Assembly: GCF_026914185.1 (NCBI RefSeq)
Contig: NC_070570.1
Span: 2,480,001 to 2,544,000, forward strand
Source: Puccinia triticina
Taxonomy: Eukaryota; Basidiomycota; Pucciniomycetes; Pucciniales; Pucciniaceae
Reading direction: 5' to 3'
DNA: 64,000 nt
The notes beneath the pieces are model-generated. The model was not told the DNA's origin. It ran no database searches and saw nothing but the letters and a program-made list of their open reading frames with translations. The position numbers and the translations under genes were made by a program. Below are positions 32,971 through 44,990 of this stretch, piece after piece. The stretch's first letter is position 1. The number at the start of each line of letters is the position of its first letter.

Positions 32971-33682
32971 AACACCAGGGGAGATATGTTCCCACTCCCC
33001 AGGGAGTGCCACACCGTAACTTTTTTCCATAACTGTGCTGGAGCCCTTTAGAAAGTATAGCTTAATGAATATTGATATAGTTGTGAAAATCAACCAGAAG
33101 TGGTCTGGAACTCATCTGGAAAGTCTTCTCATCACACAGAAACAATTTATTCAGAACTGATGCACAACATACCTTGAAGCCATCCAGAAGAGATCAATAA
33201 GTACCTCACAATTGAACTTGAACTAATCTGGTAATCCTTTGAAACTAATGTTGAAATTCCCCCCAGAACTCAAGGGAAGCTCAGTTGTGACTCAACTGGA
33301 ACATATCAAAGATGTTTTCTAGAAGCAGAATTGAAATCATACAGAATTTTGTTTATTGCACCAGTTTACCATGGCATATGTTTATTGAAAAGGATGTATT
33401 TTTTTCTTGCATTTCTGCAAGCCAGCCATCAATTTTCTCCTAGAAATAGTGAACCTTAATGCTTTTTGATTAAGATGGCCAACTAAACAATATGATTTCA
33501 CTTAAGTACAAATTCTTCATGAAATGCAAGCCATTGTTCATGGCATTGCCACGTGATCCACTTTTTGATCATTCCATTTTCTTGTTATATGGCCATTGAT
33601 GCTGGGATTTCTGCGTCAATAAACTCTGGTGAAATAAGTGCTAAAAAGGCCAGATTGAAATTGATTACAGCTCTGAATGACC
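32971..33682. other. Gene-free stretch
   Basis: No coding frame or RNA gene recognised; AT-rich unique-looking DNA. Confidence 0.5.
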
Positions 33683-33841
33683 TAAGGCCCCGTTTGGACG
33701 CCCCAATTTTGGTTATAAATCGCGCGATTTATAACCGGGGGTGCTCGGGGTATAACGCCTCATTTATATGTGTTTGGGCCGGCCAGTTATATTGTAAAAT
33801 TCATGACTCGGTATAACGGGAAATTTATTCCCCCAGCCATT

Positions 33842-33873
33842 CCGGAAATAGAGGTCCTGACCTCTATTTCCGG
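33842..33873. repeat. Perfect hairpin, 15-bp arms, 2-nt loop
   Basis: CCGGAAATAGAGGTC at 33842-33856 pairs perfectly with 33859-33873. It lies in the left subterminal part of the Harbinger-like element. Confidence 0.85.
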
Positions 33874-33949
33874 GTGATAAATGGCTGGCCCATGGCTACA
33901 TACATATGTACTGGCCAATCTAGGGAGTACTACACAACCTCCCAATGAC

Positions 33950-34805
33950 CGGTCAACCGGTCATTGAAGAGCACGCATCAACTTCTGGATGGCCGGTTTG
34001 ACAGGCCATCCAGAGGACACCCTCTCGATGACCGTTCAACCGGTCATCAAGGAGGACTTCACCTCTTGATGACCCGACCAGTCATCGAGAGGGACTCTAC
34101 ACCCTCTCGACGACTGGACAAGTCATTGAGAGGGATTCTACACCCTCTCCATGACTGGTTGAAACCAGTCATTGAGAGGGACTCTACACCCTCTTGATGT
34201 CCGGTCAACCACTCTTCGAGAGGGTGAGTCCCTCTGAATGATTCTACACCCTCTTGATGAGTGGTTGACCGGATATCGAGAGGGTGTAGAGTCCCTCTTG
34301 GTGACCGGTCAACCACTCATCAAGAGGGTGAGTCCCTCTTGATGACCGGATTGAGAGGGACTCTACACCCTCTCAATGAGTGGCTGACCGGATATTGAGA
34401 GGGTGTAGAGTCCCTCTCGGTGACCGGTAAAGCAGTCACGCAGTCATTGAGTGGGATTCTACATCCTCTCGATGACCGGTCAAGCAGTCATCGAGAGGGT
34501 GTAGAATCCCTCTATGACTGCTTGATTGGTCCCTCTCGATGACTGCTTGACCGGTCACCGAGAGGGACTCTACACCCTCTCGATGTCCGGTCAACCACTC
34601 ATTGAGAGGGTGTAGAATCATCCGGTCATCGAGAGGGACTCACCCTCTCAATGAGTGGTTGACCGGACATCGAGAGGGTTTAGAGTCCCTCTCGATGACC
34701 GGTTTCAACCAGTCATGGAGAGGGTGTAGAATCCCTCTTGATGACTTGTCCGGTTGTTGAGAGGGTGTAGAGTCCCTCTTGATGACTGGTCGGGTCATCG
34801 AGATT
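33950..34805. repeat. Dense array of alternating inverted repeats
   Basis: Units combining GAGAGGGACTCTACACCC or GAGAGGGTGTAGAGTCCC with GATGACCGGTCAACCA-type spacers recur more than a dozen times in both orientations. Many long hairpins can therefore form across about 850 bp. Short open frames here are by-products of the repetition. Confidence 0.85.
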
Positions 34806-35830
34806 CATGAGGCGTTAAGATGCTATCCTTGTACGGATGTTTGATTGTCTTTGACCACTGACGGAGGCCAATCAGGATAATGATGAAAAGTGCCATCCTC
34901 TAATTTTGTCCAAGCTGGTACTGTTTTTTTTTTTTGAAGCATGCTGGGAGGCGACATTGTGAGGGATAGTGATGAGTGTGTATGACACCGAGTGAATTTT
35001 GGTTTGCCAAACAGACTTGTAATAAATGAGTACTATATGATTATTGAGTGGACGCGCCAAACAGACCTGTCATAAATGTGCTGGTTGCATAATTGATTTT
35101 ATGACAATTGGCTTTTCACTTTTGTGTTATGTATATTATTATGTGATTTATAATATCACACCGGGCGTCCAAACGGGGCCTAAATTACACCCAATCAAAC
35201 TCCACAGTCGATATTTTGTCTCCAGGATTATAATGGCAGCATAAAATCCAGCCAAGGAAGTGGGAGAGTTGTTGGGATTGTTTCTGAATTGTTATTTCAT
35301 TCTCAATTGCAAAATGCAGTGAAAGATGCTTGTAATGTCTCAAATTGAACAAGGGAGAGAAAGTCACAAAACTCATACATCAATGAGCAAATTTCATCTC
35401 AACTTGAACCAGAAATCCAAAGCTGCTTTACTGTTACAAAAGCTTAAGCACACTACATGAGCACTTTGACTATTTTCAGTGTGGTATGATTCTGTCGGGA
35501 AAGAAAATCAACTGGTTCCGCATGGAAACTTACAATTCCACATTTATCCCAACTGTTTGTTTGTTGTAAATTGAATTCTTCAATTGTTGAAATGCAGTAT
35601 AAAAAATTGATGTAGATCAATACAATTTTTGGCTCAATAAAGAGGGATGCTTGAATTTATTGAATATAGATCACTTCAAGAAATGGGGATGATGAAAATT
35701 TTGCAAATTAACAAAAATAAACAACAATGTAGTAAAGCATAACTAATTGTAAAAATATTTGGAAAACAACTAGTTCTTTTGTTTCTTGGGAGGAGCGTTT
35801 GCATTATCAATTTGATTCTGCAAACCACCA

Positions 35831-35942
35831 CACCAGGAAAAAACAATGATCACTGGTCTGCAAGTGACATAAGAAAGTACAAAGGCCCCTTTGTACTTTG
35901 CTATGTCACTTGTTGACAAGTGATAATTGTTTTTTCCTGGTG
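35831..35942. mobile_element. 112-bp foldback MITE
   Basis: CACCAGGAAAAAACAAT at the left end is matched by its complement at the right end, and most of the interior pairs as well (AAGTGACAT..., AGTACAAAGG). No coding content. Confidence 0.75.
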
Positions 35943-36768
35943 CCAATATCTAAATTTTTTTTGTATAGGCCATTGATATAGGCAGTAATAGCATGAGTCA
36001 TCCTCCTGTTTACCTGACAGGAAAATCCAAGCCTGGTATACATGCCAGTGGGCAAACATCCAGGCAGAGTTTGATGGCGATAGTCTTGGGATCTGAATAC
36101 ACAGATCGTCACACCAAGAGTTTTGTTCAAGTCTATACAGACTTGAAAATCGCGAAACAAGAACTGACCACCCTCCATATCAAACAAATCATCTGCCAAG
36201 ACTTGAGGATTATTTGGGCTTTGGGGTTGAAGATTGGAATCCAACCAACAAGTGTCCAGTCTTTCACATCATTGTCAGTGTGCGGAATATTGTGAAAGTT
36301 GAACATCGTGAATGTCAGGAAAGAGGAGAAGTTGGCCAATGTGTAGGGTTCGCCATACTCTGTGTGATTCATAGAGGGATATTGATTGGTGATCAGGAGT
36401 TCTCAATTAGCTTTGTGTACACCAGGTGCAAAGCTTCTCAATTTGTCGGAGATCCACTGTCCAGCTTCAAGGAGGCGAGCTTTCTGGTCCTTTGGGTCAA
36501 ATTTGAGAAGTTTCATCTGCTTGCGCAAAAACTGGACAAAACAGAACCGTCCAAAAGGTTCAGTGTTCTTTGAACATTTCCGCCAGCCATTGCTCCATAA
36601 AGATCCACGACGTTGGGGCCCATTGGCGTTGATTTCAGCAACATAGTCAATCCGGTTTAGAAGATGCAGGAAAAATTTCTCCCAACCTTTGTATTCGCTG
36701 GCCGCCATTGTGTTGAACGGATACCCACTACAAACATGGATGAATTTGGGAAGGCATATATTGATCAA
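35906..36768 (-). pseudogene. TET/JBP-like 2-oxoglutarate/Fe(II) dioxygenase, broken
   Basis: The minus-strand protein has the double-stranded beta-helix landmarks of this family: an iron-binding H-x-D as PHTDND (codons at 36282-36274), a G-G-x-F strand (MEGGQFLF), a distal His in HQTLPG (36076-36074), and the 2-oxoglutarate-binding Arg in YTRLGF (36034-36032). TET/JBP enzymes oxidise 5-methylcytosine or thymine in DNA, and fungal copies are often linked to KDZ transposons. A stop at 36403-36405 and a frameshift near 36240 break the gene. The frame at 36970-36770 may be its upstream part. Family assignment is from motifs only. Confidence 0.55.
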
Positions 36769-36780
36769 TATGGCATATAT
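36726..36780 (+). repeat. Dispersed repeat copy 1 (partner at 40786-40838)
   Basis: CACTACAAACATGGATGAAT and the following ~34 bp recur almost exactly at 40786. The homology covers about 53 bp, and the flanks differ. It includes AT-rich palindromic TATTGATCAATA. Confidence 0.7.
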
Positions 36781-37936
36781 CCAAGTTTATTAAATCCACA
36801 GTTTTGTGGAAACCTGGATCGTGGTTTTGGCCTGTGAGCCCTTGAAAAACCCCAAAATTCCCCAGAGAATCATTGAAAAAATAATCCCCCAACACGTGAG
36901 TGCCTTGGATTGACCCCCCAGCTTGTGACAGAGCAACAAGTAAAAAGGGGCCGGCTAAAATTAAATACAAGTAAGTGCCCTATCCGCACCAAAGCGAAGT
37001 AGGGGGGGCTTCAGGGAGAGGAAGGGACGAAACCCACTCCTCTGGGGACAAAACTCTGTTCCTGGTCTCCTTTTAAGCAAATATTTTGGTTTGCCCAACC
37101 CGTTACATATTTGTGTATCAAACTCAGCCTATGTTGGTCTGGTTACAGTTGTCCTTGCCATGGCAGCCCTTGGCGCCTCCCAAAACATAACCCAATATGT
37201 ACTCCGAGTCCTGTTGTCATCTGCAAGCTTACAAGCTCTTACCAACACCCCACATTAAGCTTGTCATCCCATTGCTGGACCGACCCCACAACAACACTAC
37301 AGGAAAACAGCTCCCAGGTGGAAGAGTTGGGATCCGCTTGATCATCCTCATCGTTGTCAAAATCGGTAGCCCGTTCAAATGCAATCATTGATTGATACTT
37401 GCTGGTAACCTTTCCCTCCTGGCCTGGGCTGTTCGGGCTTGACTGGAGGTTCAACATTGTCCTGTTTTCTGTTTTCTTCCTTTCTTGTTTGATGTTCAGC
37501 AGCTGGCTTCCTGCAAAATTCCCAGCTAATGCAATTCAGCCCCACCCCCGCCAAGCCTTTTCAGGTGATGGGAAAGCGACCGCACCTGATCATCACCCCA
37601 CGGCGATCATAAAAATCTGTGTGGCGGCATAACCTGCCCATCTCAGTCTGTTCAAAGGTCCATCAATGCGATTGGGTGGTCAACTGGATTGTCAGGATGA
37701 CGAAGGGACCGTTCTCTTCCTGGCCACCAAGATGGCAAAAGTACCCTGGAAGCTTGATTATGTTGTTTGTGAGTACTTTTCTGTCAATGAGGGAGGCAAC
37801 AAACAAGCTGACTAGACCAGTGATTCTTCAAGCACATGATATTTGGTCTGCAGCTCATGACTGGCCCAGGACAAGAATCTCCGTGCAACACTGATCACAA
37901 CTCCAACAATTACCAGTCATGATCCACGAGGATAGA

Positions 37937-38113
37937 AGCCTTGATAACCACCCCAAATACAGACGATGATCTAATACACAAGTGACTTGGCTTTAGAGGT
38001 ATGTAGCGCAAAAATAAGTGCCACCCAGTCCATCACTCTGATTCAACTATATTTTTGTATATATCTGATTTGGATGTGGTCACTAGACAGCTACCCAGGC
38101 ACGGCTGGCCGGG
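37937..38113 (+). repeat. About 175-bp direct repeat, copy 1
   Basis: It runs from ACCACCCCAAATACAG through CCCAGGCACGGCTGGCCGG and recurs at 39047-39217 with a few substitutions and a small indel. The two copies bracket about 930 bp with no recognised gene; a tandem duplication or LTR-like pair is possible. Confidence 0.75.
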
Positions 38114-39046
38114 AACCTACAGGGCTGACTTACTTGTTTGCCAGGCCCAGATCCAGTCAACTATATTGGATGTCCAAGTGCAGCTTGCCAAGCATGAATC
38201 AAGTCCCTCGCAGGTCGCCATTCTCACCGAGCAGCTTGGCTCATCCATCCAACCTGATCACCCACCCACGAGCCGAGCGCCCAACACCGTCCCCCTAGAA
38301 CGGACCGCCTTTCCCCAACCCTCCTCCCCCTTCTTCCTCGGACCCTCTGCGGTTGAGTAATCAGCTGTAAATTTTAGGATGATACGAAGTGCACCTGAGA
38401 TGACAATGTTTGAATCCTGTAAGAACAATGACGACGACTTCTCCGACAAGACAGCAACACACCTGCGATGACGCAGGGATTATTTGATTTGAGTTTTGTT
38501 TTTGGTGATTATGAGGGACGCGCGCAAGAGGTTTTTATGTCTAGATTTAACGGAAAGGATAGGAGGATAAACAAAGGATGGGAGAAAGAAAAAGGGGTGG
38601 ATAAAGTTCGGATTAGTTTTGATTTGTTTGATGTGCGGATAACGTTAGTGATTGTTGATGTGCTTACTAGTCTCTTCCTCACGAGTATGATGATGTAAAC
38701 GCGTGAGGAAAAGACCAGCAAGGTTGTGTGCGCATGAGTTGTTTTTGATGTGGAGTGAAAATCGAGGTTAGGTTTGCAACCGGTACTTTTTCTTGGATGC
38801 TAGTGAGAATTGGATGACTCGCTTTGATAGTTGCTGCGTATTCATAATGAGGTGTGGGGCTTATTCATAATCTAACATCAGCAAATCAGGACGTTGTGTG
38901 ACAGTATCAGCGAGACACTCGCAACCAAACATACGCAGATTGACCAAGCGCGCCAAGCGTGGATGACCTTCAAGAGAGATTATGCCTTGATGGTGGCGTG
39001 CAAGCTCCTTGATGAGCAGTCCAAACAGGTGAGCAATTCTGGACCT

Positions 39047-39217
39047 AACCACCCCAAATACAGATGATGATCTAATACACAAGTGACTTGGCTTTAGAGG
39101 TATGTAGTGCAAAAATAAGTGCCACCCGGTCGGTCCATCACTCTGATTTGGCTATATTTATGTATATATCTGATTTGGATGTGGTCACTAGACAGCTACC
39201 CAGGCACGGCTGGCCGG
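39047..39217 (+). repeat. About 175-bp direct repeat, copy 2
   Basis: Copy 2 of the repeat at 37937-38113. The sequence beyond GGCTGGCCGG is different in the two places. Confidence 0.75.
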
Positions 39218-39531
39218 ATGTATACACAGCAACAGGAGCGGCAGTCTCATTGGTGTCTATTGCAGGCTTCCGCATTGTGCCATGGCATCACTCTCCGGCC
39301 GTTCCCATCAAGCCCTTCTTGGCCCGTGAGGAGAAAGCATTCACGTTCACCCCGGCTAAGCAGAAGAGAGCTGAGCCGACTGGCCTCAACAGCTGGAAGA
39401 GCGCAGGCGATCTGGCGGAGCAGACGCCGCGCACGAAGCACCAGTTGAGGCCCGTCCAAGTTGCCAAAGAGCGTCTAGCCTTTGTCAACAATCAGCGTGC
39501 GCTCGCTGTCTGCACGGAAGACGCACCATAA
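39218..39531 (+). CDS. Unrecognised short open frame
   Basis: About 100 codons remain open after the second direct repeat (SIAGFRIVPWHHSPAVPIK..., FTFTPAKQKRAEPTG...). No family was recognised, and no promoter or start could be fixed. The composition is GC-richer than the surroundings, suggesting a fragment of a transferred or retroelement-borne gene. It could equally be chance. Confidence 0.15.
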
Positions 39532-39539
39532 GACAGGCC

Positions 39540-41430
39540 AGCACTCGCCACACAGGGACAGCCAGTCCTCGCACACGGTCACACTGCAAACAAATCCCTC
39601 TGAGGCCGCGAGAGGACTCGCTGTTGGGAAGGAATGACCCTCGACAGCGAAAATATAAGCTCTGGGCTCGTGGAAGAAAAAGAAAAACCCGGTCAGGGCC
39701 CCAGCAGATTACTGCAAACTGTCAACGAGGGAGAACACAAGCGGTTGGTTCTCCCGACCAAGCAGGAGATTGGTGGCGTGCGCCTGCCGCCAGACGTCTC
39801 GTAAGAGTTCCCGGGACATCAGTGCATGCGCAAGGTGCATTCAAAGAGGCAGAAGGCGCTGCTGCTGCTCGGGAAGCCCGAGGAGCATTCTCCTTCCCGC
39901 GCCTGCCCCTCGACGGGCACCCCTCGCCCAATTTGTTCTTGTTGCTTTTTGATCTCCTCCTGTGTTGTGTGTAGGCAGTTTGGCCTCCTTGATACCCAGC
40001 GGCTTGGGGAGCTCAATCCAAGAAAAACTTCTGAAGCTAAGGTTGGGTCAAACAACTATCCAACCCTGCAGAATTTTCAAGCGCTCAAGCAGGAAATACT
40101 CCAGGCACTACAAAGACATCCTATGTTTTGAACTGGCCATTGATGATCTTCCTCTTCAAAAATATGATGATTTATAATTTATACATAATATTGTGTCCAT
40201 ACTGGGAAGTTATGAAACATGCCAGACTTGAGAGACTCAGTCATTCAGAATTTCTTACAGTTGTAAACTTATAAGGGTGTTGAAAAATTGAAGTTGAGGG
40301 ATATCTTACAATAGTGATAAAAACCCTGTAGATTCCCAGTTCCAGTGAAACCATTCACTTTATTCTTGGGTGTCCAATCCTATCGCTACCGTTCCGTGTG
40401 GGTTTGGGCTGAGTAACCTCTTTGGTACTCAGCCATTGTGGGTTTTCTCTTTGCAAACTTGTGTTGTATAAGATTGCCTAGGTGACCCAGGAGTTGCCCT
40501 TACAACTCCCCAAGCCGCCTGAGTATGGGAGAGGGGCCTCTTCTCATCCTCCTTCCTTTTTGCCGCGCCTCTTCCCTCGTGACGGAGGGTTTGGCGCGAC
40601 GGAAAGATGAGTTGGGGGAGTGGCCACTGCTCCTAGGGAGTGTGGCCTCTCCTCCCATGTGAGCACTAAGATGCGGGGGTCTGAGCCCAACCCGCTACTC
40701 CAGGTGGCCTGGAGCCTGCTCAGACCCAACACTCCAGGAGACCTGGCCTAGTGGTGCCCCCTCCTTTCTCTCTTATAACACTACAAACATGGATGAATTT
40801 GGGAAGGCATATATTGATCAATATGGCATATATTGATCAAATTATATTGATCTTTTTTTTTTTTTTTTGAAATTTCTCTTTAATTTTTTTCCTTCCTGCA
40901 ACATCATAACCCTTCTATCATCTCTCTTGCTCTTGATTTCCCCCTGTCTTAGTTTTTGACCATAGTAAAAGCTTCATTTTGTTGCCAGATCAAATAGGTC
41001 ATTTTTACATACTCATATGAATTATTTCTGAGAAAAAATAGTCTGTTAAGTCAGGCAGGGATGGGGAGGGGGAGGAGGAATGGGGGGGGCATGAATTATT
41101 GTCACTTGGACCTTGCAGAAGTGTTGAAATCTACTTTCCAAAAAAAAAAAAAACAATCAGTCTCAATATATCATGCTACATCAATTTTGTTCAAATTTGA
41201 TGGCTTGTATATATGACTCATCATATCCAATATCCTAAATTTCTACTAGGCCTGAGATTGATTTAACATTTGTACCAGATTTGAGTAAGGTGTCTTTTGC
41301 TTCTGTTGTTCAATCAAAGACTAATGGGAGGTGTTTCCCCAATATATTCAATGGGTCAACTGATGTTATCTCAGAATATGAGGTTCAACATTTTTTGAAT
41401 CTAAAGACATTGATTGAGTCTGGTTGGTTT
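39540..41430. other. Gene-poor stretch with G-runs and A-runs
   Basis: No gene recognised. It contains a GGGCTGAGTA hairpin near 40410, an inverted repeat GGGTCTGAGC/GCTCAGACCC near 40680-40725, the second dispersed repeat copy (40786-40838), poly-T at 40854-40869, a G-rich run (41056-41088) and poly-A at 41141-41153. Confidence 0.5.
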
Positions 41431-41439
41431 GAAACTATC

Positions 41440-44400
41440 CCCTAAAATTATCAGGCAGTGTTTTTTGTGCTTCTGCAACTCTGTCTCAACCAGGGCTAAG
41501 ATTTATTTCATGATATTGGTACCATGAGGATCAGCAATTTCTGAACAATAATTTGAGAAATTTTTGGTCTATGAAAATCCCAAAATGTTGCAGTTACAGT
41601 CTGATCAGTGTGAAATAGTGCCTAATTGGTTGGTTTTGTTGTGTTTCTACAACTATATCTCAACCAGCAATGGGGATGACTTCATGATATTGGTACCATG
41701 ATAATGAGAACATTTGAAATATTAATTTAGGAAAGCCTTTTGCCCATGAAAATCTCCCAATGTAGCAGCCCCATTTAATCAGTCACGAACTATTGCCTCA
41801 TTTTTTGTGTTTCTGCCACTATATCTCAACCAGGAATGTTGATTATTTCATGATATTGGTACCAAAATTTTCATCCATTTCCAAAGAGTATTTTGGTGTA
41901 TCTTTCAGGGATTAAAATCTCAAAGACAAGCTGCTAAAGTCTGATTAGTTTCAAAATATTGCCTAATTGGGTATTTTTTGCTGTTTCTGCCACTGTATCG
42001 CAACCTACAATGGGAATGATTTCATGATATTGATACCATTATGATAAGAGAATTCGAGAGATTAATTTGGGTCAGCTCTTTCCCATGAAAAACCCAAAAT
42101 GTGGCAGCTACAGTCTCATGGGTCTCAAAACATCACCAAATTAGGTTTTTCTTTGTGTTTCTGCCACTATATCTCAACCAGGAATGGTGATCATTTCATG
42201 ATATGGGTACCAGAATATTCGTAACTTTCCAAAGGTTATTTTTGTATAGCGTTCATGTATGGAAATGCCCAAAAGGAGCAGCTATAGTCTGATTAGTCTC
42301 AAAATATTGCCTAATTGGGTATTTTTTGGTGTTTCTGCCACTGTATCTGAACCGGGGCTAAAATTTATTTCATGATATTAATACCATTATAATAAGAGAT
42401 GCAGAGAGATCAATTTGGGTCAGCTCCTGACCATGAAAATCCCCAAATGTGGCAGCTACAGTCTCATGAGTCTCAAAATATCACCAAATTGGGCTTTTCT
42501 TTCTGTTTCTGCCACCATATCCCAACCAGGAATGGTGATTATTTCATGATGTTGGTACCAGAATATTCATCCATTTCCAAAGAGTATTTTGGTATAGCTT
42601 TCATGTATGGAAGTGCCCAAAAGGAGCTGCTATAATCTGATTAGTCTCAAAATATTGCCTAATTGGGTATTTTTTGGTGTTTCTGCCACTGTATCTCAAC
42701 CCGCAATGGGAATGATTTCATGATATTGATACCATCATGATTATAGATTTTGAGAGATTAATTTGGGTCAGCTCTTGCCCATGAAAAACCCAAAATGTGG
42801 CAGCTACAGTCTCATGGGTCTCAAAAAATCACCAAATAGGTTTTCTTTGTGTTTCTGCCACTATGTCTCAACCAGGAATGGTGATCATTTCATGATATTG
42901 ATACCAGAATATTCATCCATTTCAAAAGATCATTTTGGTATAGCTTTCATGTATGGAAATTCCCAAAAGGAGCTGCTATAGTCTGATTAGTCTCAAAATA
43001 TTGCCTAATTGGGTATTTTTTGGTGTTTCTGCCACTGTATCTCAACCCGCAATGGGAATGATTTCATGATAATGATACCATTATGATAAGAGATGCTGAG
43101 AGATTAAATTGGGTCATCTCTTGACCATGAAAATCACAAAATTTGGCAGCTACAGTCTCATGAGTCTCAAAATATCACCAAATTGGGCTTTTCTTTCTGT
43201 TTCTGCCACCATATCCCAACCAGGAATGGTGATTATTTCATGATGTTGGTACCAGAATATTCATCCATTTCCAAAGAGTATTTTGGTATAGCTTTCATGT
43301 ATGGAAGTGCCCAAAAGGAGCTGCTATAATCTGATTAGTCTCAAAATATTGCCTAATTGGGTATTTTTTGGTGTTTCTGCCACTGTATCTCAACCCGCAA
43401 TGGGAATGATTTCATGATATTGATACCATCATGATTATAGATTTTGAGAGATTAATTTGGGTCAGCTCTTGCCCATGAAAAACCCAAAATGTGGCAGCTA
43501 CAGTCTCATGGGTCTCAAAAAATCACCAAATAGGTTTTCTTTGTGTTTCTGCCACTATGTCTCAACCAGGAATGGTGATCATTTAATGATATTGATACCA
43601 GAATATTCATCCATTTCAAAAGATCATTTTGGTATAGCTTTCATGTATGGAAATTCCCAAAAGGAGCTGCTATAGTCTGATTAGTCTCAAAATATTGCCT
43701 AATTGGGTATTTTTTGGTGTTTCTGCCACTGTATCTCAACCCGCAATGGGAATGATTTCATGATAATGATACCATTATGATAAGAGATGCTGAGAGATTA
43801 AATTGGGTCATCTCTTGACCATGAAAATCACAAAATTTGGCAGCTACAGTCTCATGAGTCTCAAAATATCACCAAATTGGGCTTTTCTTTCTGTTTCTGC
43901 CACCATATCCCAACCAGGAATGGTGATTATTTCATGATGTTGGTACCAGAATATTCATCCATTTCCAAAGAGTATTTTGGTATAGCTTTCATGTATGGAA
44001 GTGCCCAAAAGGAGCTGCTATAATCTGATTAGTCTCAAAATATTGCCTAATTGGGTATTTTTTGGTGTTTCTGCCACTGTATCTCAACCCGCAATGGGAA
44101 TGATTTCATGATATTGATACCATCATGATTATAGATTTTGAGAGATTAATTTGGGTCAGCTCTTGCCCATGAAAAACCCAAAATGTGGCAGCTACAGTCT
44201 CATGGGTCTCAAAAAATCACCAAATAGGTTTTCTTTGTGTTTCTGCCACTATATCTCAACCAGGAATGGTGATCATTTCATGATATTGGTACCAGAATAT
44301 TGATCCATTTCCAAAGATTATTTTGGTATAGCGTTCATGGATTGAAATCTCAAAAAGGAGCCGCTATAGTCTGATTAGTCTCACGTTTCTGCCACTGTAT

Positions 44401-44990
44401 CTCAACCCGCAAAGTGAATGATTTCATGATATTGATATCATTATGACAAGACAGATTAAACTTATTGAAATTACACAAAGGTGCTGCTACAGTCCAATCA
44501 GACTCAAAATATTAGCAAATTGTTAGTTTCTCTGTGTTTCTGCTCCTGTATCTACCTCTCATCAATAAACATCAATGAATTTGAAATACTAGTGAATACC
44601 AAAGTGATCAAAAACTCCCAAAGATTCATCCCAGGCACCCATTCCCCATGTAAATCCCCAAATCCTGCAGCCTGCAGCTACAGTCCAAACAGTCTCAAGA
44701 TATCACCAAAGCAGGTGGTTTTGTTTCATTATATTGGTATGGAAATAATCAGAAATTTCCAAATATACCTCATACTCACCTACTTCCCATGGCAAATGCA
44801 TAAAAAAGAAGCTAAAGTTATATTAATCTCAGAACATCAACCAGTTAGGGCCCTGCAGGGGTTGCATCTCATCATAACTTTCACAACTCTTGATGTTAAC
44901 ACTGCTAAGCTGAGGGGCTAATGTAGTTGCACTCTTTTATTATTATATCTCCACCAAGACCAGGAATCATTCATGATGTGGTTGTTTTAT
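41440..44990 (+). repeat. Satellite array: 172-174-bp monomers in a 694-bp higher-order repeat
   Basis: The landmark TTTCATGATAT recurs at 41506, 41680, 41846, 42020, 42194, 42368, 42542, 42716, 42888, 43062, 43236, 43410, 43582, 43756, 43930, 44104, 44276 and 44422. Monomers alternate between two types (GTACCAGAATATTC and GATACCATTATGAT). From 42.5 to 44.3 kb the series 174-174-172-174 repeats exactly, giving 694-bp units that are almost identical. Copies at both edges are diverged or shortened, and degraded ones extend to about 44990. Open frames of about 72 codons inside it are repeat by-products. Confidence 0.93.

Larger units (their letters stand above)
33686..35180. mobile_element. Non-autonomous PIF/Harbinger-like element, 1.5 kb
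   Basis: The terminal inverted repeat GGCCCCGTTTGGACGCCC (33686-33703) is matched exactly by its complement at 35163-35180. TAA flanks both ends (33683-33685, 35181-35183). A 3-bp TWA duplication and GGCC-rich GTTTGG ends are typical of PIF/Harbinger (Tourist-like) elements. No transposase is encoded; the interior is dominated by an inverted-repeat array (33950-34805). Confidence 0.75.

Noticed and set aside
34059..34621. Open frames within the Harbinger-like element
   Set aside because: Their repeated RGTLHPL- or GHQEGVES-type peptides come from the inverted-repeat array.
39722..40131. Several overlapping open frames on both strands
   Set aside because: GC-rich local composition keeps frames open, but there is no family match, start context or splice support.
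42763..43675. Two nearly identical 72-codon open frames
   Set aside because: They are 694 bp apart inside the satellite higher-order repeat and simply reflect its periodicity.
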